Virus record (IMG/VR): IMGVR_UViG_3300031825_000016
Location: 1-51,955 of that record
Reading direction: 5' to 3' (one strand)
DNA from: a virus
Length of the DNA: 51,955 nucleotides
The notes under the pieces were generated by a model. It had not been told where the DNA came from. It saw nothing but the letters and a program-made list of their open reading frames with translations, and did not search any database. How positions within the stretch are numbered: position 1 is the first letter of the stretch; the number at the start of each line of letters is the position of its first letter. The position numbers and the translations under genes are program-made. This document shows positions 30,249 to 38,667 of the stretch, piece after piece.

Positions 30249-30887
30249 ATGCAGCTAAGGCCAAGTAGAAGGCTACGCAATGATTTAATTGGGCAAGAGT
30301 TCTGCTTCCTTACTGTTCTTAATCGCTCAGATGATCGTGGGGAGGGTATAAAGCCTGTTGTAAAATGGGACTGCCAATGCAAATGCGGCAAAATAATAGC
30401 CGTCAAAAGTGATGCTCTATTATCTGGCCATACAGTGAGTTGCGGATGCAAGAAAATAAAACATGGTTACTCTCACAAGGAGCGACTTTACCAAACATGG
30501 CAGAATATGCGGCGAAGGTGCTTGGATCCCAAGAATAGCAGGTGGGACCATTATGGCGGTAGAGGAATAACAATCTGTCAGGAATGGAGTGATTACAGTC
30601 GGTTTAGGCAATGGGCAATGGAAAACGGCTATACTAATGAGTTAACGATTGACCGCATTGACGTAAACGGCAACTACTGTCCCGGAAACTGTCGTTGGAG
30701 TGACGCAAAAACGCAAGCAAACAATGTTTCAAGAAATCGCATTTTTGAATATAACGGGGCTAAAATGACCATGTCTGAATTGGCTGATCATCTTGGTATT
30801 TCATATTCAGCGCTGCAGCACAGAATTGAAAGAGGTTGGAACATAGATGCCATTGCATCTACTCCGCAAAGGAGGATGAACGCTTAA
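30249..30887 (+). CDS. Homing-type HNH/AP2-like endonuclease
   Basis: 212 residues, ATG 2 bases after DUF669. Residues 38-60 hold a zinc finger (CQCKCGK, SCGCKK). YQTWQNMRRRCLDPKNSRW, HYGGRGITICQEWSDY, LTIDRIDVNGNYCPGNCRW is the usual catalytic region of free-standing phage HNH homing nucleases. The C-terminus has an HTH (MTMSELADHLGISYSALQHR). Its stop overlaps the start of a helicase gene that is broken at motif I 100 bases further on, suggesting that helicase as its target site. Confidence 0.8.
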   Translation: MQLRPSRRLRNDLIGQEFCFLTVLNRSDDRGEGIKPVVKWDCQCKCGKIIAVKSDALLSGHTVSCGCKKIKHGYSHKERLYQTWQNMRRRCLDPKNSRWDHYGGRGITICQEWSDYSRFRQWAMENGYTNELTIDRIDVNGNYCPGNCRWSDAKTQANNVSRNRIFEYNGAKMTMSELADHLGISYSALQHRIERGWNIDAIASTPQRRMNA

Positions 30888-32508
30888 TGAACCTTCGTCC
30901 GTATCAGATACAGGCCAAGGAGGCTATTCAAAATGAATGGCAGAAGGGAATATTGCGCACCCTGTTGGTTTTGCCAACAGGGTGCGGCTAACCGATAAAA
31001 CCATAGTTTTTGCTAAAGTCACAGAAGATTGTGTTCGTAACGGGGAACGAGTTCTTATACTCGCTCATCGAGGGGAACTATTAGACCAAGCAGCGGACAA
31101 GTTAAATAAGTCCACAGGGTTGGGATGTGCCGTTGAAAAAGCTGAGAATTCTTGCATGAATAGTTGGTACCGGGTAGTAGTTGGTAGCGTTCAGACTCTG
31201 ATGAGAGAAAGCCGTCTTAAGCAATTTGCATCAAACTTCTTTGATACGATTATTGTTGATGAATCTCACCATTGCCTGGCTGACAGCTATCAAAGGGTAT
31301 TAGGGCATTTCGACAAAGCCAAGGTTTTGGGGGTAACCGCAACTGCTGACAGATCAGATATGCGGAATCTTGGTGAATACTTCGAAACACTAGCCTACGA
31401 GTACACCTTACCGAAGGCTATCAAAGATGGCTTTTTAAGCCCGATTAAAGCCCAGACTATCCCATTAAAGCTTGACCTGACAGGTGTAGGCCAACAGGCA
31501 GGAGATTTTAAGGCAAGCGATCTAGGTTCGGCCCTTGATCCATACCTATACCAAATAGCTGATGAAATGGCCCGCTATTGCATGGATCGTAAAACGGTCG
31601 TATTCCTGCCCTTGGTCAAAACAAGCCAGAAATTTAGGGACATTTTAAACAGTAAGGGATTTTCTGCAGCTGAGGTTAATGGCGACAGCCAAGATCGGGC
31701 CCAGGTGCTTAAAGACTTCGACACTGGAAAATATAACGTCTTATGTAACAGCATGCTGTTGGTCGAAGGTTGGGATTGTCCCTCTGTAGATTGCATTGTA
31801 GTCCTCAGACCAACAAAGGTGCGCGGTCTTTATTCCCAGATGGTTGGACGCGGTACTAGGCTTTTCCCGACTAAGGACTACCTTCTACTGCTGGATTTCC
31901 TCTGGCACACAGAAAAACATGAACTATGTCATCCGGCCCACCTGATCTGCGAAAGCGCAGAAGTAGCCGAAAAGATGACAGAGAACATCGAAGAAGCCGG
32001 CTGCCCGGTAGACATCCAGGAAGCAGAAGTTAAGGCCAATGAGGATGCGGTCGCGGCCCGGGAAGAAGCATTAGCCAAACAACTTGCCGAAATGAAGCAC
32101 CGTAAGCGGAAGTTGGTGGATCCGCTGCAGTTCGAAATGAGCATCCAGGCAGAAGATCTGGCGGGATATGTCCCGAGCTTCGGATGGGAAATGGGACCAC
32201 CTTCTGATAAGCAGGTTCAGACGCTTGAAAAGCTGGGCATCTTCCCGGACGAAATCGAAAGCGCCGGCAAGGCTGCCAAATTGCTTGACAGGCTCGACAA
32301 ACGGCGCGGTGAAGGGCTTACTACACCTAAGCAGATTCGACTCCTGGAAGGCCGAGGATTCCAGCACGTGGGGGCATGGCAATTTGAGACAGCTAGGAAG
32401 CTAATAGATCGGATTGCGGCAAATGGCTGGCGGGTACCGCATGATATTAACCCGCACGAGTATAAACCAGAATACCGGCCAATGGTTGGTATTGATTGGG
32501 GGGCGTGA
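30887..32508 (+). pseudogene. SF2 helicase, frame broken in motif I
   Basis: ATG 30887 gives MNLRPYQIQAKEAIQNEWQK and LLVLPTGCG, then TAA at 30989-30991. Eight extra bases (30989-30996, TAACCGAT) separate this from the expected KTIVFAKVTED at 30997. Downstream the frame stays open to 32508 with motif II VDESHHC, motif III TATADRSD and motif VI QMVGRGTRLF. A 523-residue ORF from ATG 30937 exists but lacks motif I. Without the insertion the protein would be about 537 residues. Active helicase needs motif I, so either the gene is dead, the frame is restored in some way, or there is an assembly error. Confidence 0.8.
30956..30986 (+). repeat. Perfect 13-bp inverted repeat before the frame break
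   Basis: CGCACCCTGTTGG, loop TTTTG, CCAACAGGGTGCG. It ends 2 bases before the in-frame TAA. It encodes part of RTLLVLPTGCG, so part of the symmetry is imposed by protein sequence. Such a hairpin could cause polymerase slippage or mark a recombination or homing site. Confidence 0.85.
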
Positions 32509-32513
32509 AACTG

Positions 32514-32765
32514 ATGAAAAACTCATTAAGCGACTTACACAATCATTTGTTTGCTCAGTTAGAACGTTTGGGTGACGAAGATTTACAAGGAGATAAGCTG
32601 ACAGAGGAAATTGAGAGAGCGAAAGCCGTAACTTCTGTCGCCTCTCAAATCATAAATAACGGCAAATTAGTACTTGATGCTATAAAAACAGAATCCGATT
32701 ATCTGCGCGGTGATAACAAAAAAATGCCCGAGATGCTTCGCGAGTCATTCACGCAGGAGGGATAG
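32514..32765 (+). CDS. Hypothetical phage protein, 83 aa
   Basis: ATG 32514 chosen over 32496 on distance from GGGGGCG. KNSLSDLHNHLFAQLERLGD and EIERAKAVTSVASQIINNGK are highly helical and typical of a small protein common in Bacillota phage replication operons. No function assigned. Confidence 0.6.
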   Translation: MKNSLSDLHNHLFAQLERLGDEDLQGDKLTEEIERAKAVTSVASQIINNGKLVLDAIKTESDYLRGDNKKMPEMLRESFTQEG

Positions 32766-32767
32766 CT

Positions 32768-33376
32768 GTGCATCATTTTACGCCTGACCAGGCTGAATTT
32801 ATTAGAGAACACGTTGCCGGCCGCGGGAATCTTGAGCTGACGGATATGTTTAATGCCCGTTTTTGCTCAGCGTTATCCATTAATCAGATTAAAGCATACA
32901 AAAAGAATCACAATCTAAGCAGCGGTCTAAATGGTAGGTTCAACCTAGGGCGTGTACCACATAACAAAGGCAAAAAGGGAGTCGGCGGCTGGGAGCCTAC
33001 CCAATTCAAAAAGGGAAACAAACCTTGGAATTACCTGCCCGTTGGAACCGAAAGGGTTAACTCTGACGGATATGTAGATGTTAAAATTACTGATCCAAAG
33101 ACGTGGAAACAAAAGCACTTAATAATCTGGGAAGAGGCTAACGGGCCGATACCGAAAGGACACGTACTCATTTTCGGAGATGGAAACCCGAAAAATGTCA
33201 CACTTGAAAATCTCATCCTCGTTTCCCGGAAGCAGCTTGTCAGGTTGAATCAGAAAAATCTAATTCAAAACGACATTGAATTAACACGGTCAGGTATTAT
33301 CATTGCCGATATCTTTAACAAAATCGGCGAGAGAAAAAAGCAAAGAAAACGCCGTGAGGTAAGCCATGAGCAATGA
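32768..33376 (+). CDS. HNH endonuclease
   Basis: 202 residues from GTG. The N-terminus (TPDQAEFIREHVAG, SINQIKAYKKNHN) is an HTH-like DNA-recognition region. NKGKKGVGG and FKKGNKPWNYLPVGTERV precede the HNH core: KHLIIWEEANGPIPKGHVLIF, GNPKNVTLENLILVSR. This is the free-standing phage HNH type. Inserted between two replication genes, it is probably a selfish homing gene. Confidence 0.85.
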   Translation: MHHFTPDQAEFIREHVAGRGNLELTDMFNARFCSALSINQIKAYKKNHNLSSGLNGRFNLGRVPHNKGKKGVGGWEPTQFKKGNKPWNYLPVGTERVNSDGYVDVKITDPKTWKQKHLIIWEEANGPIPKGHVLIFGDGNPKNVTLENLILVSRKQLVRLNQKNLIQNDIELTRSGIIIADIFNKIGERKKQRKRREVSHEQ

Positions 33377-35600
33377 CAAGCAAACCGACCTCCGCGAACT
33401 ATTAAACCACATAGACCCCGCCATGCTCGACTATCAAGATTGGATTAATGTCGGCATGGGCCTCAAGGAAGCCGGTTATACCGCCGCGGACTGGGACGCC
33501 TGGTCACGGCGCGACTCAGCCAGGTACCACGCCGGCGAGTGCTTCAAAAAATGGGACAGCTTCCGGGGTGCTTCAAAACCGGTAACTGCCGGGACTATTG
33601 TCCAGATGGCCAAGGACCAGGGCTGGCACCCGGAATACGTCGCAAGGGAAAGCTATGAGCTTGAATGGGATGCCATTATCGGAAGCAAGGACGACCTGGT
33701 GGTTATCAATAAGAACTGGGTTGAAGGCAAGGAAGTCCTTGAGCCAGAAACATGGTCCCCAGCGAATCAGTTAGTCAAATACCTGGAGACATTGTTTGAA
33801 GCATCTGAGAATGTGGGCTATGTAACAGAGAGCTGGGAGAAGGATGGGAAACATCTGCCGACTAAGGGATGTTGGGACCGTACGGCCGGGGAGCTTATCC
33901 AGCAACTCAATAAGTGCAAGGGAGATATCGGCTCAGTCTTAGGCGATTGCAAGCCAGAGGTAGGGGCCTGGATCCGCTTTAACCCTCTCGATGGCAATGG
34001 TGTAAAGAATGAAAACGTGACCGATTTCCGGTATGCTCTGGTCGAATCTGACTATATGGACATTGACCATCAAAATGCCATTATCCGTGAGCTGGAACTG
34101 CCGGTTGCATGTATGGTCCATTCCGGAGGGAAGAGCCTGCACGCGATTGTTAGGATCGATGCCGGTAATTACGAAGAGTACCGGAAGCGGGTGGATTACC
34201 TTTACAACGTCTGCCAGAAAAATGGCCTGAAAATCGACAGTCAGAACCGTAACCCTTCTAGGCTTTCCCGGATGCCGGGCGTGATGCGCAATGGCCATAA
34301 GCAGTTCCTGGTGGACACCAACACCGGCAAAGAGTCTTGGCAGGAATGGCAGACGTGGATTGAGGGTGTCAATGATGATCTACCGGAACCGGAAAGCATG
34401 GAAAGCGCCTGGGACAACCTGCCGGAGCTGTCACCATCCCTGATCGACGGAGTGCTGCGCCAGGGGCATAAGATGCTCTTGGCAGGTCCATCTAAGGCAG
34501 GTAAGTCATTCTCCTTAATTGAGCTCTGCTGTGCCATCGCTGAGGGTAGAAAATGGCTCGACTGGAATTGTGCCAAAGGCAGGGTAATGTATGTCAACCT
34601 GGAGCTTGACAGGGCCAGCTGCCTGCACAGATTCAAGGATGTCTATACTGCGCTGCACTGGGAACCTAAGAGCCTGCACAACATCGATATCTGGAATCTA
34701 AGAGGTAAGAGCGTCCCCATGGACAAGCTGGCGCCCAAGCTTATCCGCCGGGCCGCCAAAAAGAATTACATCGCCATTATCATTGACCCGATTTACAAGG
34801 TTATCACTGGCGATGAAAACAGTGCAGATCAAATGGCCAACTTCTGTAATCAGTTTGACATGGTATGCCATGAGCTGAACGCTGCAGTGATCTACTGTCA
34901 CCACCACAGCAAGGGCAGCCAGGGCAGCAAGCGGAGCATGGATCGGGCTTCTGGCTCTGGTGTATTTGCCCGGGATCCAGATGCGCTGCTTGACCTGATA
35001 GAGCTTGATTTAAACACTGATCTCATTAAGCAGGAGGAGAATAAAGCCGTCTGCAAGGTGTGCGAAAGCTGGCTCAAGAAGCATGTGAGCTTTTGGGCTA
35101 ATGAAGTATCGCAGGACGATTTGTGCAGCGAGAAAGTGATGTTAGAGGCGTGCAAGCGTCTTATGGGGGCTGAGATCTATATAGCCATGCTGAAGGATGT
35201 CGATGCCGCCAGGAAGGCCGTACAGCAGCGCACAGCATGGAGGATTGAGGGGACGCTCAGGGAGTTCCCGAAATTCAACCCGGTAAATCTCTGGTTTGAC
35301 TACCCGGTACATCATGTGGATGAAGTTGGCAGCTTGAAAGATGTCGAGTCAGAAGGCGAGAAACCACCCTGGAAGAAAGCCATAGACAAGCGAAAACCCA
35401 AAGAGAAAAAGGAAAAAGACCGGAAAATATCACTCGAAAACGCAATAAATAGTTGCAATTTTGGAGAGCCGCCGACGATTCAAATGCTAGCTGAGTCTAT
35501 GGGAATTGCCGAAAGAACTGTTAGGGCAAGGGTGAAAGAGCATGGAGAATTTGAAGTCAGTCAAAATCTTGTCATCAAAAAAGCAGTGCAGAAAACGTAA
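33366..35600 (+). CDS. Replicative primase-helicase (RepA-like, AAA_25)
   Basis: 744 residues, ATG overlapping the HNH gene. Residues 1-90 follow the PriCT_2 type (DYQDWINVGMGLKEAGY, WDSFRG). The middle resembles an archaeo-eukaryotic primase-like region with DYMDIDHQNAI and VHSGGKSLHAIVRIDA. AAA_25 helicase: GPSKAGKSFSLIEL (near 373), IIIDPIYKVITGD (near 470), IYCHHHSKG. The C-terminus ends in an HTH (TIQMLAESMGIAERTVRARV) that may bind the iterons immediately downstream. Confidence 0.85.
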   Translation: MSNDKQTDLRELLNHIDPAMLDYQDWINVGMGLKEAGYTAADWDAWSRRDSARYHAGECFKKWDSFRGASKPVTAGTIVQMAKDQGWHPEYVARESYELEWDAIIGSKDDLVVINKNWVEGKEVLEPETWSPANQLVKYLETLFEASENVGYVTESWEKDGKHLPTKGCWDRTAGELIQQLNKCKGDIGSVLGDCKPEVGAWIRFNPLDGNGVKNENVTDFRYALVESDYMDIDHQNAIIRELELPVACMVHSGGKSLHAIVRIDAGNYEEYRKRVDYLYNVCQKNGLKIDSQNRNPSRLSRMPGVMRNGHKQFLVDTNTGKESWQEWQTWIEGVNDDLPEPESMESAWDNLPELSPSLIDGVLRQGHKMLLAGPSKAGKSFSLIELCCAIAEGRKWLDWNCAKGRVMYVNLELDRASCLHRFKDVYTALHWEPKSLHNIDIWNLRGKSVPMDKLAPKLIRRAAKKNYIAIIIDPIYKVITGDENSADQMANFCNQFDMVCHELNAAVIYCHHHSKGSQGSKRSMDRASGSGVFARDPDALLDLIELDLNTDLIKQEENKAVCKVCESWLKKHVSFWANEVSQDDLCSEKVMLEACKRLMGAEIYIAMLKDVDAARKAVQQRTAWRIEGTLREFPKFNPVNLWFDYPVHHVDEVGSLKDVESEGEKPPWKKAIDKRKPKEKKEKDRKISLENAINSCNFGEPPTIQMLAESMGIAERTVRARVKEHGEFEVSQNLVIKKAVQKT

Positions 35601-35779
35601 AATCTGCAATTCTGCACTGTGCAAAACGGTTGCAGAAAACATGTTTTTTACAATTCTGCACTCTGTAAACCTTCCTATATATGGATGGTTGCAGAAAACG
35701 TATTTTAAGTATTTTGCATGTTGCAGAAAACATGATTTAAGTTTTCTGCAACCGAGTGCAGATTTGGTTGCAGAAAACA
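35587..35779. repeat. Iteron cluster, probable replication origin
   Basis: Copies of TTGCAGAAAACA or close variants: 35587-35597, 35630-35643, 35689-35700, 35721-35734, 35768-35779, and one inverted at 35741-35752. Two copies of AATTCTGCACTNTG lie near 35609 and 35653. The stretch is AT-rich and directly follows the primase-helicase gene. This is the usual form of a phage origin recognised by its own initiator. Confidence 0.82.
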
Positions 35780-35820
35780 CTATCCTATAATTCCTTATTT
35801 CTGCAGCACTCACGCACGGG

Positions 35821-35892
35821 GTCACGGATGGGGTTACGTTGTCGTGCGTTTACGTGGCGCACGACGACAACCTCCCCTATCCATCCCGTGAC
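35821..35892. other. GC-rich cruciform-type sequence beside the origin
   Basis: Between the iterons and the next gene. GTTGTCGTGCG (35838-35848) pairs with CGCACGACGACAAC (35858-35871) with a 3-base bulge, and GTCACGG (35821-35827) pairs with CCGTGAC (35886-35892). A contrast to the AT-rich iterons. It may be an origin structure or an RNA leader for the following gene. No other feature is seen between 35780 and 35943. Confidence 0.5.
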
Positions 35893-35943
35893 AAGGGCAA
35901 ACCTGCAAGAGACCGAAAAACAAAAAAACGGAGGTAGAAAATA

Positions 35944-36501
35944 ATGGAAGCTCAAAAAAGCATAATCGCGGTTGAAGAGTTTGGCGGCAAGTACAAGATA
36001 AACGAAAATTACCGACCGATAGCAGCTGCACTGATATCAAAATTTCCTGAACTCATGTATGTTCCAGTGGACAACATTCTCTTTATCGAAAACATGGAGG
36101 ACAAGCGTAAGAAAAATAACGGCATCGTGTATGCCCAGATAAGCAAGATGCCTGGCAAGTGGGAGGAGATTATCTATCAGATTACCAAAAAGCAATTTGA
36201 GTACATGCTGGAGATTTTCAAGGAGAACACCGAAGGAATGAGCAGGGCGCAAATTACAGCACTCATTTATCACGAGCTAAAGCATATCCAGCTGGTCAGA
36301 TCAGATCAAGGACCTAAAATCGATATAGTCCGGCATGATGTAGAGGACTGGTTCAACATGGTTGAAAAGCTGGGAACAAACTGGGCCAGCACGAAGGGAT
36401 CAATACCAAATCTCTTGGATGAAGATGTTAACTGGGAGAGCATCGAGGGCCCGGCAAACCTTTTCCCTGCTGAAACATCCCTTAAGCTGGTGAAGTCGTG
36501 A
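35944..36501 (+). CDS. Putative phage metallopeptidase
   Basis: 185 residues, ATG after CGGAGGTAGAAAATA. ITALIYHELKHIQL (near 105-118) is a zincin HExxH-type motif with Leu-Lys in the middle. HDVEDW about 15 residues later may give the third ligand. Matches the putative phage metallopeptidase family in size and motif. Target unknown; such genes may cleave host regulators or defence proteins. Confidence 0.75.
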   Translation: MEAQKSIIAVEEFGGKYKINENYRPIAAALISKFPELMYVPVDNILFIENMEDKRKKNNGIVYAQISKMPGKWEEIIYQITKKQFEYMLEIFKENTEGMSRAQITALIYHELKHIQLVRSDQGPKIDIVRHDVEDWFNMVEKLGTNWASTKGSIPNLLDEDVNWESIEGPANLFPAETSLKLVKS

Positions 36502-36893
36502 AAACTGAATTCTTTATGGCTCTAGTGCCTCCAGAAACGACGCACCAGAATAAAGCAGTTCGAATTGTAAATGGCAAGCCTCTGTTCTATGAGCCGGCAG
36601 AACTTCAAGCAGCGCGATCTAAACTCCAGGCCCATCTGGCACAGCACATACCAGAGCAAAAGTATACAGGGGCTGTCAGGCTGGTAACCAAATGGTGCTT
36701 CCCGATTATTGGTAAGCATCAGGACGGTGAATATAAGACCACTAAGCCCGATACTGACAACATGGTCAAAATGCTAAAGGATGTCATGACGGACCTAGGA
36801 TATTGGACAGATGACGCAATTGTGGCCAGTGAGATTATTGAAAAGTTTTGGGCAAAGGTACCCGGGATCTATGTGGTCATTGAAGGTCTTTAG
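36498..36893 (+). CDS. rusA-like: RusA-type Holliday junction resolvase
   Basis: 131 residues, GTG overlapping the previous stop. KTTKPDTDNMVKMLKDVM (near 81-98) and YWTDDAIVASEIIEKFW (near 102-118) give the Asp residues of the RusA active site. It resolves four-way junctions and branched DNA before packaging. Last recognisable enzyme of the early operon. Confidence 0.92.
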   Translation: MKTEFFMALVPPETTHQNKAVRIVNGKPLFYEPAELQAARSKLQAHLAQHIPEQKYTGAVRLVTKWCFPIIGKHQDGEYKTTKPDTDNMVKMLKDVMTDLGYWTDDAIVASEIIEKFWAKVPGIYVVIEGL

Positions 36894-36895
36894 TG

Positions 36896-36919
36896 AAAAT
36901 CCCAAGCGCTTGGGATTTT
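36896..36919. repeat. 24-bp perfect palindrome, copy 3
   Basis: Core TCCCAAGCGCTTGGGA with AAAA and TTTT flanks, starting 2 bases after the RusA stop. AAAAGGAGCGG, the binding site of the next small gene, begins 1 base after it. Confidence 0.85.
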
Positions 36920-36936
36920 GAAAAGGAGCGGTAAGC

Positions 36937-37047
36937 ATGAGTGACAATCAAGAGCAAAAGCAAGTACCGGCAGATCGGTGTCCGGACTGCGGAGCAAGGC
37001 TGGTAACTTATAACAAAACGCTGTTATGCCCTAACTGCGATTGCTGA
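36937..37047 (+). CDS. Zinc-ribbon peptide, 36 aa
   Basis: ATG after AAAAGGAGCGGTAAGC. CPDCG (residues 15-19) and CPNCDC at the C-terminus make a minimal zinc ribbon. Function unknown. Confidence 0.55.
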   Translation: MSDNQEQKQVPADRCPDCGARLVTYNKTLLCPNCDC

Positions 37048-37094
37048 GGCTAATGAAAAGGGCCAGGGTGGCCCGGTAAAAGGTGGGAGTCGAT

Positions 37095-37196
37095 ATGGAG
37101 GAGCAGGGAAATATTTTCGGAGGCTGCTTAGTTGCACTGGCGATTGAATTGGCAGCGGCTGCAGTGATAATTGGCGTGATTTGGCTAGTAGCTTGA
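37095..37196 (+). CDS. Single-span membrane peptide, 33 aa
   Basis: ATG after AAAAGGTGGGAGTCGAT. GGCLVALAIELAAAAVIIGV then IWLVA spans the membrane once. Function unknown. The ArpU-like gene begins 15 bases further. Confidence 0.45.
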   Translation: MEEQGNIFGGCLVALAIELAAAAVIIGVIWLVA

Positions 37197-37210
37197 AGGA
37201 GGTGGCAGAT

Positions 37211-37726
37211 TTGGACGAAATAATCTCAAAAGCGATTTTTGCCACGACAGAACGGTGGCTGTATAATCTTAGTAAATGGCGGGCCGAGATAGTTGTCCTA
37301 CAGGAGCAGCTGAATGACCATACTGGCAAGGTGACTGTAGGTTATACTCAGGGTGGATCCGGAGGAGGCGGAACTGGTGATGGTACATTCGCCAGGGCAA
37401 CAGTTGTGCTGGAGGCAGAGGGAGAGCTACCGAGGCTTTTAACTAAAGCTCTAGTGATTGAGGCTGCGTTAAAATCTTTGCCAGATTCGTGGAGGAGACT
37501 GGTTGACCTAAAGTATATAAGTGGCTGGGACAACTCTTTGGTATGGTGTAATATGTCCATAAGCGAAGCAGAGTTTTATAGAGACCGCCGGGATGCCATC
37601 GCGCAGCTAAATGAAATCCTTTGGAAGGATTGGCTATTTAGGCAAGACGTAGAAGGTAAGGTCGTCAAAATTCGAGAGAAAATAGCCCGGGAATTAGCAA
37701 GAGATGAGCAGGTAAAAAAGGGCTAA
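37211..37726 (+). CDS. ArpU-like late transcription regulator
   Basis: 171 residues; TTG 37211 is preferred because GAAGGAGGTGG precedes it. The N-terminal region is helical, a Gly-rich linker (GGSGGGGTGDG near 47-57) follows, and residues about 80-140 resemble sigma region 4: LIEAALKSLPDSWRRLVDLKY (approximately), MSISEAEFYRDRRDAI. ArpU/RinA-family proteins activate late genes. The presumed late promoter lies directly downstream. Confidence 0.75.
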   Translation: MDEIISKAIFATTERWLYNLSKWRAEIVVLQEQLNDHTGKVTVGYTQGGSGGGGTGDGTFARATVVLEAEGELPRLLTKALVIEAALKSLPDSWRRLVDLKYISGWDNSLVWCNMSISEAEFYRDRRDAIAQLNEILWKDWLFRQDVEGKVVKIREKIARELARDEQVKKG

Positions 37727-37734
37727 AAAGTGCT

Positions 37735-37801
37735 TTGACAGAAAAATGATTGGATTTTGATAGGAATTTGACAGTACATCTTGACTTATAAGTAGTACAA
37801 T
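37735..37801 (+). promoter_or_regulatory. Late promoter region with TTGAC repeats
   Basis: TTGACA (37735-37740), TTGATA (37757-37762), TTGACA (37768-37773) and TTGACT (37781-37786) precede TACAAT (37796-37801). None has a 17-base spacing to TACAAT, so the promoter is probably activator-dependent, with the repeats as ArpU sites. Confidence 0.6.
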
Positions 37802-37841
37802 AGAGCTAGAGGCGACAATTACAAACAAGCGAATTGCTAAG

Positions 37842-37866
37842 GCTGCCATTTATGGGCGGCTTTTTT
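37842..37866 (+). terminator. Terminator in the late leader
   Basis: GCTGCC, loop ATTTATG, GGCGGC, then TTTTTT. It lies only 40 bases after the late promoter and ahead of all packaging and structural genes. Late transcription must read through it, so it may be an attenuator. Confidence 0.8.
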
Positions 37867-37889
37867 GTTTACCCAAATGAGGTGATGCC

Positions 37890-38048
37890 ATGAATCACTG
37901 TGCTGGCTGTGTGCGTGAGCCTAAGTGTAAACGCAAGGATAAAAACAAGGGCGAGTGCAAGGATAAACAGAAGCATGAGGACACTGCCAAGTTCAGGGCC
38001 TATGACCATATGATGCGTCAGAACAAAGGCATTGAAGGGCCGACGTAG
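37890..38048 (+). CDS. Cysteine/lysine-rich peptide, 52 aa
   Basis: ATG after ATGAGGTGATGCC. CAGC, C and C residues near 4-24 with many Lys residues (KCKRKDKNKGECKDKQK). First gene of the late operon. Family unknown; a nucleic-acid-binding role would fit the charge. Confidence 0.55.
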   Translation: MNHCAGCVREPKCKRKDKNKGECKDKQKHEDTAKFRAYDHMMRQNKGIEGPT

Positions 38049-38063
38049 ACGGGAGAGAATGAC

Positions 38064-38123
38064 ATGGTTGGACTATTACTAAGCATTGTGATCCTGCTTG
38101 TCTTGGCTGGAATAGATGGCTAG
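38064..38123 (+). CDS. Membrane micropeptide, 19 aa
   Basis: ATG after GGGAGAGAATGAC, encoding one hydrophobic span (VGLLLSIVILLVLAG). It overlaps the start of the HNH gene and may serve only as a coupling leader. Low certainty. Confidence 0.3.
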   Translation: MVGLLLSIVILLVLAGIDG

Positions 38124-38406
38124 AGAGTTTGCTAAGAAGTTTTACAAATCAAAGGCTTGGCAGAAGTGTAGAGATGCTTACTTCGATTCGAAGTTCGGGT
38201 TATGTGAACGGTGTCAAGGCGCAGGATTGATAGTCCATCACAAGGAGGCACTAACTCCTTTGAACATCAACGACCCGAACGTCACGTTGGACTGGGAGAA
38301 GATTGAACTGCTCTGTCAAGACTGTCATAACAAGGAGACCTTTGGGTCGGATGCTACGGCCGATGGGTTGACGTTCGATGCAGAAGGGAATCTTTTACAG
38401 CGATAG
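38116..38406 (+). CDS. HNH endonuclease, packaging-associated
   Basis: 96 residues. CERCQGAGLIVHHKEALTP (about 31-49), NPNVTLDWEKIELLCQDCHN-type core (about 56-75) gives the HNH motif with two zinc-binding Cys pairs. Genes of this type lie just before terminase in HK97-like cos phages and are needed with TerL for cos cleavage. Fits the cos candidate nearby. Confidence 0.9.
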   Translation: MAREFAKKFYKSKAWQKCRDAYFDSKFGLCERCQGAGLIVHHKEALTPLNINDPNVTLDWEKIELLCQDCHNKETFGSDATADGLTFDAEGNLLQR

Positions 38407-38421
38407 ATTGGAGTGTTAAAC

Positions 38422-38667
38422 TTGGTAAATAAAAAGAGTTGGAAAGAGTTTAGAGAATCGGGATTGCTTTGGTGGGCGAACATGGTGCTGCATACTTTCG
38501 GATGGGCTATTGTCTTTGAGATGGATAAGGGTGAGGTCACGGATGTCTATCCTGCAAGAGTTAAGTTCAGAGGCTTCTCTGAGAAGAACAACACCGAAGG
38601 ATATCAGGCGGTGTCGAAGTACTTGAAAGACAATGCCAAAGAATTGGAAAAGGAGTCACTGGAGTAA
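38422..38667 (+). CDS. Hypothetical protein, 81 aa
   Basis: TTG 38422 chosen (VNKKSWKEFRESGLLWWANM follows) with GGAG at 38410-38413. VYPARVKFRGF is followed by a charged helix. This protein recurs beside terminase genes of Bacillota phages in my memory. Function unknown. Confidence 0.6.
   Translation: MVNKKSWKEFRESGLLWWANMVLHTFGWAIVFEMDKGEVTDVYPARVKFRGFSEKNNTEGYQAVSKYLKDNAKELEKESLE

Noticed and set aside
30986-31000. Ribosomal bypassing of the T4 gene 60 type
   Set aside because: No matching take-off and landing codons across the 8 bases, so a scar or error is more likely.
35587-35779. CRISPR array
   Set aside because: Repeats are 11-14 bases, irregularly spaced, one is inverted, and spacers are AT-rich; fits iterons.
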